Positions 35,547 to 47,872 are shown, counted from the first letter of the stretch. The stretch: 64,000 bases of DNA from Absidia repens (GCA_002105175.1 MCGE01000028.1:186001-250000); one strand, 5' to 3'. The notes: generated from the letters alone by a model not told the origin. Made by a program: numbers and translations.

Positions 35547-37995
35547 CGTATACATTACCATTGCCAATATGCCGTTTCTTTTGAATATGTTGCTTATCGT
35601 TTGATGAAGAAGGAATCAATGTTGAAACGTGGTAGGTCACTTGATAAATATCTTGCCAAGTAGAGGTATAAGTATAGTCACCCGAATCACCGCCTGTTTT
35701 AATCAAGTTGAAAAAGCGCGATGCGCATTAATGACAACATATTTTCTAACCCCACACCCCTTCACCCTTTCCCCTCGATCGGGCCCCCTCGGAATACTTA
35801 CTTTTTGTGTCCAGTCCAGCTGCCCAACCTTGATATCCTTTTAAAGGAACTTTTTCGCCGAGGCAATCCAAGAAACAATGAAATGATTCAGAACCACAAT
35901 CGTTGGAGAACCAGTCATCTTCGTTGTATTGCCCCATTTTGATATAGAGCACACCACATTTGAATTGATGATGTATCTATGAATAATAATAAAAATAATC
36001 AGCCTGCATAATATCTTTGAAGATCCTTTTTTTTTTTGTTGATTCCTTACAGCGTCTTTATCCAACCGAACTAAATCAAGCTCAGAGCCACTGGTATCCA
36101 TGAAAACCGCATCCACGTGTGTAAGTTGTGCTAAATCAATATCAAATTCATCTTCTATTGCCTTTTCCCATTCCTTTGTCATTGTTGGTGCTTGTATAAA
36201 TGGCAGTGGTGATGATGCTTCCTTATCTTGATCTTCTCTGTTGCTGTGATTGATATCAATAGTTTTACAAAATGCTGGGCCCAGTGTCGAGCGGAATATA
36301 CACCGGTAGTTGTTTGCTGTTGTATCCCATAAAACCGACAATACCACAGGCTGTTTATCCTTGTATCCAATAAAAGTGGAGTATGGTTTCCCAACAAACA
36401 GTGTAGAGTACCATGATGCCTTCGTATCTTGATGATCTATTTTGCTGTAAGCTGATGTTGTCGAGGAAGAGGAAGAGGAAGAGGAAGAGGAAGAGGATGC
36501 TGATGGGGTTTGCTGCTCGCCGCATTGGTTGTTTCCTTCTATCCAATAATCCTTATTGGGTACTATCATTCGTCCATAATTCGTCAATAAGATCCCATCA
36601 TAGATCAACCGTGCCAACGAATGTACCTGTTAACAAAACAAAAATTCTGTGAATATCAAAGAATTTCTGGAGGGAGGAGGGGGTGTTTATCCTTACCAAA
36701 ATATCAAGCCCAGTCGCTGATGGATCATTGTCCTGAATGTCGTTTTCCATCACTTCCAATTGATGTTGAATATCTGAATACCAAGTTTTTCTATTGTTGT
36801 CTCCGAATTGTAACTCTGGTGCCAAAAGACGATTGTACTGTTCGAGAATACGATTGCAGTTGGTGTATCCCCATTCCATAGTGAGCTGAATTACCTCTTC
36901 GTCTTGTTGTTCTGCGTTTTTTTGATCATCCATCCACTGACTTGTCGTATGTCCAATTTGTCCACAATCGTCCAATAGCCGTTGTAGGTTCATTGTTTTA
37001 AGCAAAAATAATCCATCATCCTGTCGTTTTTGTTGGCACAGAGACATACCTGCCCCATTTATTTCCGTCATATCTGTACAAGTGCCCTATTGAGATACAA
37101 AAGAAAGGAATTAGAACCATACTGTCTATTCCTCTAATCCAACTTCATGGTGATTTTGTTGTACCTTTTTTTGGTCGAGTATCGTCGATGTATGTTGATG
37201 TTGATGACTATTGACCATGGTGTAGAATTCCTTTTTGAAAAAAAGAGGGTCGTCTATGATGGGAGTACCAAATAAAAGTTGTCCAACTTGATGCTTTGAT
37301 GATGCAGTTTGCGGATCAGACTGGCTTGCTGATTGTGGTGCCGATACAGAATATGAAGAACAATGAATGTTGTCAGTCGAATTCGATGTTATCAGAGATT
37401 GAGATAATGAGTGGATTGATTGAGAGAATGATGAAGATGAGTTTGATGAAGATCTCGATGTCGTAGAAGAAGAGGTGTTTCCATAATCGATTGTTGTTGC
37501 CGGTTCAAAAGGAAAGGAGGATAAACGGTAAGGTGTTGCGGTGTCCGGTGTCTTGTCTGGTTCCACAGCTTTGGTATCTCTCGAAGATATTGTTGAGGAG
37601 GAAGCTATAGAGGAGAAGAGTCCCCCAAACGTACCGGTTATGTGCCTTTTCCTTCGAGTGCTGATAGAAGGTAAAGAGTTTCGTCCTGAAGGTTTTGTCC
37701 GGAAAGGTTTTAGTGAGAGTGATGATGGTGTCCAAGTTTTCCGTTGCTGTTGCTGTCTTTGGCTCTTGTTGTTTCCATTGTTTTCCACCTTTTTAGTTGG
37801 TGTATTGTCGGCAGACTGGCTAGACACGTTGTCGTTCGTTTGGTTTCCAAAGATATTGGCTGCATGTGGTTCAGTTTGTTCACAAGTATCCGAATCAGAT
37901 GGTCCAACGGAGAATCGATGAGATGCCTGTTCAACTGTGAGCTGTAATGAAGAAGATGAAGAAGGAATGGGAAGGGTCATAATAGAAGAATACAT
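34411..37995 (-). CDS. Rap/Ran-GAP domain GTPase-activating protein
   Basis: Nine exons join in phase: 37995-37165, 37086-36697, 36626-36051, 35976-35802, 35693-35559, 35446-35323, 35241-35138, 35029-34637 and 34550-34411, giving 955 residues. The first 280 residues are Ser-rich and low complexity. The RapGAP catalytic domain occupies about residues 600-840. It has FKCGVLYIKMGQ, GWAAGLDTKSG, and the catalytic asparagine-thumb helix KRHIGNDIVCIVF near residue 702 (split by an intron after the Asn codon), then DVPLFGPPL and INAEYAALKAPKF. The family stimulates GTP hydrolysis by Rap/Rheb-like GTPases. No Tuberin N-terminal region, GoLoco or PDZ was recognised. The tail is Asn-rich (poly-N) with a lysine-rich end (KKRGKKRND). 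The ELMO gene lies 596 bases upstream on the same strand. Confidence 0.92.
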
Positions 37996-38590
37996 GGTAT
38001 TGGAGGAGATATCGGAAGCAATTGTTCAGAGAAAAGAAAAAATAAAGAAGATGGATATTTTTTGTATCCAGCGTAGTTTAAAAACCATGTGGAAATGCAT
38101 CGCAAGTCAGAAAAAAAGTGTAACCATCACAAAAACCGAAGTTGATGAATATGGGATATTTATCAAAAAAGTAAAAACAAATGAGATATGTTTCAAGTTA
38201 TTGCATTGAAATATTGATTTCTCCAACATTGTGATCGTCTTTTTCCATGTTCCTGGTGGTTGCAAAAATGGAGAAATGACTTGAAATGGTTTGTGCAAAC
38301 GAGATGGCATCATGGGACAAGGGAAAGGAATATATAGCTTTCTTGATAAGTTTCACATGTTTCAATCAATCACCTAACCAGTATAATACCACACTACGCT
38401 ATTGTACCACTAAGTCAAATAGTCCCGTTTCATCCACTTCCAGCCATTCTTTCGCATCCACATAAAATTGGGTATAAATCCACAAATTTATTAAAAACAC
38501 AAAAAAGAGATAACAAGCTAATGAGTAAAATAATGATAATAATAAACGATATACAAACTACAATGCCACTACAAACTAATATAACCAGAT
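37996..38590. other. Promoter region of the RapGAP gene
   Basis: Spacer between two same-strand genes. It is AT-rich, and the frame at 37937-38209 (plus) overlaps the RapGAP start and shows no family signature. No other feature was recognised. Confidence 0.55.
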
Positions 38591-41327
38591 TCAAACATCA
38601 TAATAAAATCTAGCACCACATCCAAAAGGTATAGGAGGAACTTCCAAGGACCCATGAGGCACCTCCACACGATCACCAGCAATTTGTAATAATTTGACTT
38701 TAACCCCAATTTCGGTCAATGAATGCAGGTATTCGGCCGTTTCCTTACTGGTAATCCCCTTGTCCATTAGCATACTGAATCCATCCTTCCATTCTGAAGC
38801 CTGTTCTGATGTTGAGCATACAAATTCCGCCAGAAGAGTATGTTTTTCATCGTAAAGTCCAAATGCTAAAGATTGCGAACTCGAAAAACCATTGTTGCCT
38901 AGCGACATATCATGTTGATGTAAGTGCCCAGTGCCCATAAGATGGTGTGATCCAATGGCCACTGACGAAGGTGAGATTCCAGGAGAAGAACTTGGTGGTA
39001 GTGGGAAAAGTGACATGGTACCCGCGTTGGAAGGCTTGCGAATCGTTCGGATTTCAAATACATTGGTGAGATCGATCTTGTTGGGAAGTTTGTCATAATC
39101 TTTGATGATAGCTGCCACACGTTCAGAAAAATCGCCATATTGAAGGGCCTTTTTCGATGGACTAAGTTTGTAGTACCTCCATCGTTTGTTAGATGATCCG
39201 CCGCTGCTATTGGTCACCATATTCGCCATGAGATCGTTTGGCCCAGGGTTGATATTTGTTGGAGAGATGGAATTCGATCGCAAAGTAAACTGTGGATTTG
39301 GAAACCACGCACCTGTGAGTAAACAATTAATCCGTTGTTTCTTGACAAATTTGTATGATTGTTTGTTGAGTCGATTGCGCAGATTTCTATATATATATAT
39401 ATAATTGGTTAATCAAATGGTAAACCCATTTCGATCAAGTTCCTTTTTTTTATTTACCTGATAGCTTCACGACTGAGTAAGTCATCCGCCCATTCCAATT
39501 CTTTCAATCTTCGATCTCGAATAACTTGATACGGAGTGCCATCCATCACGCGTTCAAATTCATTTATATCCTTGATACCATCACTTCGGAAAACGGCCCT
39601 CAATTGACTTCGGACGAGAGCTGACACTTTGGAGAAGTCGGCATTAGTTGCTTTCATATCCAGAAAGAGACGGAAAAAGAGTCGAATAGTAATGGCTTGC
39701 ACACGATCAAAGTACATCAAGATTGGCTCCAGTTCCGCAGCATTATCTACAGAAACAGAAATAAGAATATGACAAATGCAAAGATTGCGTATATTCTTGT
39801 ACTTACAACCAGATGCAATATCCCATTGACTGAATAAAAGCTCGGTGCATTCGCAACTTGTTTTGGCAAAGAGGCATCTTCTACCTTCCGGTCGATGAAT
39901 TTGTTCCAATAGCATCTACAAGAATGAAAATATAAATATGTGAGATTCGTCATTATTTGCTCTATAAAACTAGTAGTTTCTTTTTTTTTTTTTTTACTTT
40001 GGCAAAGAGATCTTGATTTTCCATAACGAAAGCATGCATTCGTTGTAATCCAAACATACCGGTCCTAGTGAATTCACGTTGTGGTGATTCAGACTATGTA
40101 TTATAAAAAATAAAGTGGACATATTCGTTAGACCTGGACAACGTATCTTTTCTTTTGACATGAATCTCCTTACTGTAAATCCTAGTTTCTTCCATTTCCT
40201 TGCCCCTACTACTTGAATAGCATCCGCTTTAGATGTGCTCCATATATCGTTTAGCATTTTGACATCTTTGGCGTTGTGCAATGACACTGGAGTGTTCCGC
40301 CGTTGGTTGACATTTTGTATGAGGGCCGTTTGATATTCTAGTAAATGGTCCCGTAAATCATCAGAGGGTTGGCTGTTCATCAATCGCTATATAGTAAAAG
40401 CATAGATATGATTGATTAGCATGTTGGGGTGATATATAGTTCCTTCATTCAGGTTGAATATGAGCTTACGACAATGTTCTTCTTCACGTTGAGTTTTTCC
40501 AGTTTTTCAGGTAGTTCGTTTTGATGATCTTCCGTCACTGTCTTTAGCATCGCCGTCAATAGATCTAAACTGTTGAGACATAAGGTGTAGTCTTGACTCT
40601 GCAAACGTTGAATCAATGTTGGTAAAAGCTGTGGTTCGTGTTCGATCGCCTTTTGCAAAGTTGGATAGCCAAATGTCATTTTTTTTGCGGTTTCCAAAGT
40701 CGTGGTGCTGTCTGCATCGTCTCCTTCATGTGCTTCCATATCCATTTTAGCCGCCTTGCCTTCATCACTGCTTCCAGTTGTATTAGTGTGATGTGTCGTT
40801 GGTTTAGGTAAAGGACGAGACATATCTGTCTTGCTGTTTGTTGTTATGATTTTGATCAGTATCGCCGTAGCAGGTCGTCCTATAGTCACCAGTGTTTCGT
40901 TGACAACAATATGTGCAATCTCAACTACAAAATCCTCCGAGATCGAGTCCCATCCAGTGTTGTGTTCCATGAGAGAAGCAAAAGAATTCAAAGCATAAGC
41001 CAAAGTATTCCCACTGGCTTTCTTGATAATCTCACACAAAGATTCCAGTCCACCGCGTTCGAGAAATTCGGCAGCAAAATCAGGTTCCTGTTTAGGTTGT
41101 TAAAAAAAAAAAGAAAAAAAAAAAGTTGAGTCAGTAAATTCATCAAGAAGAAATTTGCATTGCTTTACCTTCAAGTATTTTTGTAGAGAGAAGGTTGCCA
41201 TTTTCAAAACTTTATCATCTTTTGGTGCTGTGGTTGATGATAATGGATCGGCGAGATTCGCTCCTGATGACATTCTATTGACAAGTTTTTCAGCTGTACT
41301 CGAGGAAAGGCTAGCTGTTTCGCTCAT
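38591..41327 (-). CDS. ELMO/CED-12 family protein (ARM, ELMO and PH-like regions)
   Basis: Seven exons join in phase: 41327-41169, 41087-40470, 40386-40174, 40093-39998, 39915-39807, 39746-39458 and 39386-38591, giving 759 residues, close to animal ELMO1 (about 727). The N-terminal 300 residues are helical repeats typical of the ELMO armadillo region (GGLESLCEIIKKASGNTLAYAL). The ELMO domain follows at about 300-450, with WKKLGF, FTRTGMFGLQRMHAF and CTELLFSQW. A C-terminal PH-like domain (about 540-730: RWRYYKLSPSKKALQYGDF, FEIRTIRK, ASEWKDGFSML) completes the architecture. ELMO proteins are scaffolds that with DOCK proteins activate Rac and control actin and polarity; a DOCK partner is not in this window. 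It lies just upstream of the RapGAP gene. Confidence 0.92.
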
Positions 41328-42375
41328 CTTTTGTGGTGTAAACGTGTTGTAAACAGATGAAGGAAAAAGAAAAAAATTCGAAACAATCAGAAGGAGCCAC
41401 CCACGTTTATTTGCGGGCGATCCTGCGATTGGTTTTTAAAACACCGTCATTAGCACCTGAGTTTGTCCGGACCAAAAGTAGCGCGATCTTTTTTAGAGAA
41501 CTTTATTGCAATTAATCACCTTTGTGGCATAAGGTAAATTGATGTAGTGTAGTATTTATCATTACTTTCAATTATATTCAAATAAAAAAAGAGTAACCCC
41601 CGTTTGAACTTGAATATGACCTGTATCTCAAAGTGAAGTATGAAATACACAGAGGGACTTATTGCCATGTTATATACAAGACATGAATGAGTCTAATAGG
41701 ACCTTTTTTTTTTATTGAAGCATGTAAAAAGACCCATATTTTATTCAGATTTATTTACAAACAATAAACGAACTAAACTAAACTAAACTAATGGAGGTTC
41801 AAAAAGCCAATTGATGATTTCCTCAGATCCTAGATCCAAAATGAAAGGGTTTCCCATTCATGTTGTAATCCCTTCTAAACTAGTCCAAACACTAATTTAA
41901 GTCCAACACAATTCCATTGAAGTTGAATGATGAAGAAAAAAGGAGGGAAAAAAATGGAAGAGAGTGAGAGAAAAAAACAGGTGCGAAGAAATTTCACGTG
42001 GGCGGAATCTGAAATATTTCCCTAAATTTGGGATGGGAAAAAGTAATCATTGTGTCGATATTATTTTATGATCGTCTAAATTTATTTATGTAAAAAAAAA
42101 AGTACGTAGGATTCATTTTCAATAATGTTGGTATTCATATTTTAAGAACTTGAATGAATACTGAAGAAACTATATTTCACGGCAGAAGACGACAGGCACA
42201 ACCTGGTGGCAAAGGCATGGTACTGCGGTTTCATAAGCCTAGATTTTTTATTTTATTTTTACGGTACAATTCAATCTAAATTTAATACTACGTTCGTACT
42301 AGAAACAAGGAGGGGAAGATGAAGGCAGGGCGATAGAACAGGCATCGTGACAAAAGAACACAACACAACAACACC

Positions 42376-42424
<49 letters not shown>

Positions 42425-43295
42425 CTTGTTTGGGAGCTTGAAGACGATATTAGAGAGAAAAACACTTTTGAGTAAAAACTTGACAGGGAGAATTGCTTTT
42501 TTCTTTAAAAAAAAAAAGATAATATAAAAAGTTTGAAGAATGACAGAGAATGGTGAAAAATGAAAGTGGACAGTGTAAAATGTCGTGAGAGCTAACCCAG
42601 CCTGGTTTATCATCTAGTAGAAATATAAAAAGAAGATTGGTCTACTCTGTGAACCAATGACAGAAACTATCACCTTCATCAACATATTAGCATGGAATTC
42701 CATGCGAATTTTGTGCAGTTAAAAAATATGTTGTAACTGGGTTCATTCCAGTATCTATCATTTATGTTTCTACTTGAACCACATGATTTGAAATCATCTA
42801 AATACATGACAGCTAATGTAAAATATCCGGAGCTTGTAGTTGTATACACCCATTTTTTTTTTTTTTTTTTGAGGGCCTAAAAATAAACATGCCTACGTCC
42901 AAATTATATTTTGCATCATTCCAAAAAGTGTAACAAATATATATCTAACAAACAAAGAACAATGACGGCAATGACAAACAAGGCAAATTATATGTATGAG
43001 AGATGATTGAAAGGCCATTCTTCACAAATAAAAAAAAAAAAGTAAAAATCCAAACTACAAATGCGATGAGGTATTTCGCGTATGATTATAGTTGTTCTAT
43101 AGCTACAAAATGTATCAAATTCTTTTTGGAATGACATGTTGACGGTAGTACTTTAATTTCCACTATTTTTCGGATTCCGGGTTTTTGTCAGAGGGCTGAG
43201 AATGAAATATAAAACCTCCTCATTGCGCAGAAAAAAAAAAAAGCACACCTCTTTGTTTTATTCTACAGATTGATCCTGATATATGCTCATGGTCC
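41328..43295. other. Divergent intergenic region with repeat copy F
   Basis: Promoters of the ELMO gene (left) and the SF3B2 gene (right). It contains inverted repeat copy F, a 41-base A run at 42377-42417, and a T run near 42854-42870. The minus-strand frames at 42271-42613 are translations of the A run and are not genes. Confidence 0.6.
41700..42065 (-). repeat. Interspersed repeat, copy F (subfamily 1, inverted)
   Basis: Minus-strand order: GATTCCGCCCACGTGAAATTTC near 41990-42012, a T/C tract, AGTGTTTGGACTAGTTTAGA near 41874-41893, GGGATTACAACATGAATGGG, CCTTTCATTTTGGATCTAGG near 41831-41850 and TGAATAAAATATGGG near 41733-41747. The core matches copies A-D. The right tail is short or strongly diverged. 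Confidence 0.78.
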
Positions 43296-45761
43296 ATGAT
43301 CAAGGAAACGGAGGGCATTATGAACAAAACAAAAAAGCTCTTGGATCCTGGGAAAGAGGAAGAACGTCGAAGGACTATGAAACTGCGAAAACGTGCCAAG
43401 AAGAAGATTCGGAAACAACGTGACAAACAATCTTCCACTCAACACGACAAGGTAAGTGATCTGGTCAGACTATCTCATTCTCTTATTCAATCTTTGACTC
43501 GTTATTATCTTTTTTTTTTTTCTTTTATACCCTACATAGGTATTCGATACCTCTATACCGATAACACAAGGTCTTCAACAAACGATAACGGCAAAAGGCC
43601 CAGAGGAGCTGACACATACAACAGTATACAACACTCCACAAGATATAGCAACTAACGAGGGTCAAAAGCAACGAATGTCATCAACAGACGACAGTCAGCT
43701 ACAACAAGAAGTCGATTTATCTCTCACTGATAACGCCATTGATTACGTTACGGCACCTATAGATCTTGCGCCCTTAGATTGTTACGGTCAAGATGTAGTC
43801 CAGCAATTCTCTGCTATCTTCAAGCGCTTTGAAACACTGAGCAGCAACAACAAAGGGAACGACAAACAAGCGCGAAAAACCAAGACACAAAATCCAATAG
43901 CATCCAAAGATGAGGAATCGAACGACGATCGCATCGCTGCAGGGGCATCACACCTCCTTGAAACACCTTTATCTCGAAAGAAATTGAAAGTGGCGCAACG
44001 ATACACCTTTGATGAATTAAAAACGCTAGCAACGGCCCCAGAGGTAGTGGAGGTAAGTAGATGCTTATACACGCTCCATGTTTACACAGACCTGGAAGGT
44101 GAAACTGATCCTCCCCTTTTTTGCATGAAATAGGTTTGGGATACTTCGGCTATGGATCCTTTATTATTGGTGGATCTAAAATCATATCGAAACACTGTGC
44201 CTGTCCCCCTCCACTGGCGACAACGGCAAAAATATCTTTATCGCCATCGATCCGAAGAAAAGCCGCCATTTGATTTACCTGGTAAGAAAATAAAAATGTA
44301 CAGAAAAGACAAATAGACAACTCTTGTTAATAACGCACTTTCTTTTAGACTTTATCAAAGATACTGGCGTCATGGAAGTCCGGGACAATTTGAAAAAACA
44401 GCAGGAGCAGAAACGACAAAAAGCGAAAACTCGTGAACGACGGAATCCCAAGCTCGGCAAGACGGATCTGGATTATCAAGTTCTTCATGATGCATTTTTC
44501 CTGTACCAAACTGAACCTCATTTGACACCACATGGCGATTTGTAAGTTGTTTTGGAAGATGAATAAATATCATGGAAGAAAATGATTTATATAAGAATAT
44601 TTAACTAACTTGAGAAGGTGTCTCTCTTTCTTTTCGTGCGCTGCGCCGTTATAGGTATTATGAACGAAAAGAGACAGTGTCTCAACTCAAAAACAAAAAG
44701 CCTGGTCAACTTTCTGATGAATTGAAGAACGCTCTTGGTATACTGTCGATGCCACTAGCACCTCCTCCGTGGCTTTTACAGATGCAACGTTATGGGCCAC
44801 CGCCAAGCTATCCTCATCTCAAAATACCTGGATTGACTGCCCCTATTCCTGCGGGTGCCCAATGGGGTTTACAGAAAGGTGGTTGGGGTCTAATTCCTGT
44901 GGACGGGGTAAGTGCCTTGATATTCGACCGTAGAAAATTAACTGATATCCACTTACGCCTCCCTTTGCTTCATTTCTTTCTTTATTTTCCTAGTTTAACC
45001 GCCCATTGTATGCTGATGTCTTCAAGAATAGCCCTCTATCTAATGATGCAGGTCTATTTCAGGTAAACAATTAATGAATGCAATGATATCGAACAAATAC
45101 TAATTAGTATATTGGTACTAATCTATCGTTTTTAAAGAATACCAAGGATGAAACCGTTAACAGAACACTTTGGGGTGAATTGGAGAACGATTATGACGAT
45201 AATGATGATAGCAGTGACAATGAGAACAACAATACCGATATACCAACAACCGCTGATCAGCCAATATCAGTTCTGGATACCGAAAAGGTGAAACCAATCA
45301 ATGTGGATGTGGGTTTGGAATTGGAGACTGGAAAACGCAAGCGTCCCCTACCTTCGAAAAATAATCAAGACTCTACTATACTTCCTAAATTATACGACAT
45401 TATACCTTCAAAAAAGGCAACGGGAATCACTGGACTGATGGGATCACAGCACATATACGAATTACCTTCTGCTTCATCGTCACCAAATGGACCAAGACCG
45501 ACTGGAACGGCATTGAATAACATTGGACATACATGGAACAAAACGCAAGATATTACTGTATCACTTGATCCGAATGACTTGAATGATTATGGAACCGCTG
45601 TGCAAGAAATGTATCAAAAAGCACAAGAAGAACACATGCCGGAAGGTGTTGGTGGTCAAGAACTCAAGCAAATGTATACAGACTACGCCAAACGACAAGC
45701 CAAGAGAAAACGACAAATGGACATCAAGAACGCCGATAAGAAGAAGGACTTTAGATTTTAG
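43296..45761 (+). CDS. SF3B2: Splicing factor 3B subunit 2 (SAP145/Cus1)
   Basis: Component of the SF3b complex of U2 snRNP that grips the branch-site region during spliceosome assembly; SF3b is shared with the U12-dependent spliceosome. Seven exons join in phase: 43296-43451, 43540-44052, 44134-44281, 44349-44541, 44655-44907, 44994-45062 and 45138-45761, giving 651 residues. Signatures are VWDTSAMDPLLLVDLKSYRN, VPVPLHWRQRQKYL, the PPFDLPDFIKDTG segment (DUF382), and the PSP proline-rich region LSMPLAPPPWLLQMQRYGPP to GWGLIPVDGFNRPLYADVF. The N-terminus is basic (KLRKRAKKKIRKQRDK) as in fungal homologues. The frame stays open for several codons upstream of 43296, starting at an acceptor-like TTCTACAG, so a further upstream exon is possible. 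Confidence 0.95.
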
Positions 45762-46149
45762 TTGCAGTATAGCTTTTATTACTTAAACAAATAGATACAC
45801 AGTAGGTTGATAGTTTTATTTGGTATTTATATTAATAATAAAATTGAACCGATTCAGTAAAACTTTTTTTTTTTTTTTGATCTTTGGAGAACAAGTGTTT
45901 TCGTGATCATTTGGACTTTTACAAAAAAAAAAAAATAGTGGGTGCGAAGACTGTATCAGGGGTACACGAAAGAAAAAAAAGCAATGGTTTTATTATTGTT
46001 ATTATTATTATTATGATAAAATACAATGGATTTGATGATGATGGGAAATATTGAAGATTCTACACTAAATTGTTGGGGAGAAATGTGGGTTGTGTTTTAA
46101 TATGAAAGACGGAGTGAATAGGGTATATATACTAACATCACGGCTAAAA
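45762..46149. other. Convergent 3' intergenic region, SF3B2 / Brl1-like gene
   Basis: AT-rich, with a T run near 45862-45878, a TAT/ATT repeat near 45990-46013 and AATAAA near 45838. No gene was recognised. Confidence 0.6.
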
Positions 46150-47021
46150 CTAAAGGGAAAACGACACTAGGACCGAACCAAAGACTAGTAGACAAAGAGC
46201 AAACTAAAAAGATAAAAGTATCGGGTTTCGTTAATTTGTAAAAGATAATCACAGAAATACATATTAATGGGAAGGACCTACCATAGTTTTCAATGTCAAT
46301 GTGTCAAAAAAGGAGTTGATCAGTTCACCAAAGACACTGGCGGCAATGTCAGATCTGCTGATCACATAAGGATTTTTTTGCATACACGTACTAGAGCGGA
46401 AATAAAAAAAAAAGGAAGTCAAGGTAAACATATTCGATAAACGGTTCCTGAATAGGTAGAAGTGGTTTGCAACAGAGACAAACGGTCATACATAAAAATA
46501 AAAACAAAAAAGGATATTTATGCCAGTCTTCACAGTATTTCGCCAGTATCGGGGAAGTGATCACGTCGTAGCAATGATTTTGTTGATACTGTTGTCTACA
46601 ATGCGCTATGCTGTTCTCCAGGTCTAGTGTGATAAAAAAAAATATTAAAAATATCATTAATGTAGTGGATTGGACGCGCGGGTGGAAGAGAAAGGTTACC
46701 GAAGAGGTGTTGAGCAATGCGATTGCGAATTTCGAGCTGAATTGCCTTCAAACCAAGGAAAAGCAAAAATAAAACAGTGATAGTGAGAATGGAATAAAAT
46801 ATCAAGGTTGTGTAGCTAGTAAGAGTACGAAGATAAAACGTGATTAAAGGCATTTCATGAAGGCAGAACAGTTCTTCTTACCTGGAAAGGATAAAGGGTG
46901 TCTCCCAGGAGAAATGAAGAGGGTGTCGTCGGTCCAGCATGAGTCGATAATTAGAACGTAAGGATAGATCTGAGGTCGCATCATGTTGTATTTTTCGTCT
47001 CTTACTGAGAGGAGGTGTCAT
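46150..47021 (-). CDS. Brl1/Brr6-family nuclear envelope protein
   Basis: Nuclear envelope and ER membrane protein required for nuclear pore complex assembly and lipid homeostasis in fungi. Exons are 47029(47021)-46882, 46815-46700, 46623-46518, 46387-46282 and 46203-46150, about 173 residues from the ATG at 47021. There are two membrane segments: FYSILTITVLFLLFLGL, and FALCLLVFGSVLVSF on the last exon. Between them lies the lumenal domain with its four disulfide cysteines (HCRQQYQQNHC ... YCEDWHKC). It continues with MQKNPYVISRSDIAASVFGE to INSFFDTLTLKTM. An alternative start at 47198 adds a 28-base exon (47198-47171) and 12 residues, but would leave only 23 bases to the Pin1 start. Intron 3 is a candidate U12-type AT-AC intron, without which the conserved WHKCM segment cannot be made. 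Confidence 0.88.
46388..46517 (-). other. Candidate U12-type AT-AC intron in the Brl1/Brr6 gene
   Basis: The donor reads AA|ATATCCTTTT, the exact minor-spliceosome consensus, and the intron ends TCTAGTAC|G. Splicing gives CEDWHK|CMQKNPYV in frame (phase 2), restoring the fourth conserved cysteine of the family. A branch-like TACCTTGAC (consensus TTCCTTRAC, one mismatch) lies about 30 bases before the 3' end, longer than the usual 10-20. No GT-AG pair in phase 2 exists in the interval. The intron is 130 bases long. Confidence 0.85.
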
Positions 47022-47221
47022 TTGGAAACCTTTCCAAAATGAAAAATAAAAAAGGTTGGTATAAAAATAATCCAACACAAAAAAATCAATGCTCCATGAC
47101 AACCGGTCATCGCGGGATTTGAAATCATTGAAAAGAGTATTTTCAGAATTGTACGTCAGTTCCTTTTTACCTTCTACCATCTTTTGAATCTCTCCCATTC
47201 ATAATCTTTTTGCTTTTAATT

Positions 47222-47872
47222 ATGGTAATATTGAAATAAAAATAATGTTTTATTGCATTTCTTCGTTTCATTTGAAAGGGGACTGGATGATTGACTTGTC
47301 TGTTATTATTGTTTATAAATAGGAATTACCATCACCTTGGATTACTCGCCATTCTCGTACTTACAACAAAGATTATTACTTTAACCCAGTCACAAAAGAA
47401 TCACGTTGGGATGCTCCTCCAAAACAAGACAATGAACGTGTACGAGCAAGTCATTTATTGGTGAAACACGCTGAATCAAGAAGACCTAGCTCTTGGAGAG
47501 AGGTAAAACACTGCGTTTTCTTATCCCTATCTCCCTCCCTGCAAATGAAATACTGAATAGTTAGTTATACGTGTATTTTTTTTTTAAAAAAAAAAACTCT
47601 CTTAGGAAAATATTACTCGCACCAAAGAAGAAGCCTTGAAAATCTTGGAAGGATACCAGAAACAAATTGAGGACGGAGTGGAAACCCTTAGTGCTCTTGC
47701 TACCAACTACTCTGACTGCTCAAGTGCTAAGCGTGGTGGCGATCTTGGATACTTTGAACATGGACAGATGCAGAAACCTTTTGAGGAAACTACCTTTGCC
47801 TTACAAGTTGGTGAACTCAGCAAACCCGTGTGGACTGATAGTGGTGTGCATTTGATCTTACGAACTGCCTGA
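47222..47872 (+). CDS. ESS1: Pin1/Ess1-type WW-domain prolyl isomerase (parvulin)
   Basis: Nuclear peptidyl-prolyl isomerase acting on phospho-Ser/Thr-Pro sites such as the RNA polymerase II C-terminal domain. Exons 47222-47224, 47323-47502 and 47606-47872 give 149 residues. The WW domain (residues 2-35) has its two tryptophans in LPSPW and SRWDAPP plus YYFNP. The parvulin domain has the catalytic ASHLLVKH histidine, the phosphate-binding basic patch (K, R, R in [11 protein letters not shown]), the active-site Cys in [13 protein letters not shown], and [19 protein letters not shown] near the end. The first exon encodes only the initiator Met. It is divergent from the Brl1-like gene with which it shares a roughly 200-base promoter region. 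Confidence 0.93.

Noticed and set aside
47022..47198. Upstream start of the Brl1/Brr6 gene at 47198 with a 28-base first exon
   Set aside because: Not excluded, but the GTAAAAAG donor is weak and the start would leave only 23 bases to the divergent Pin1 start; the ATG at 47021 is preferred.
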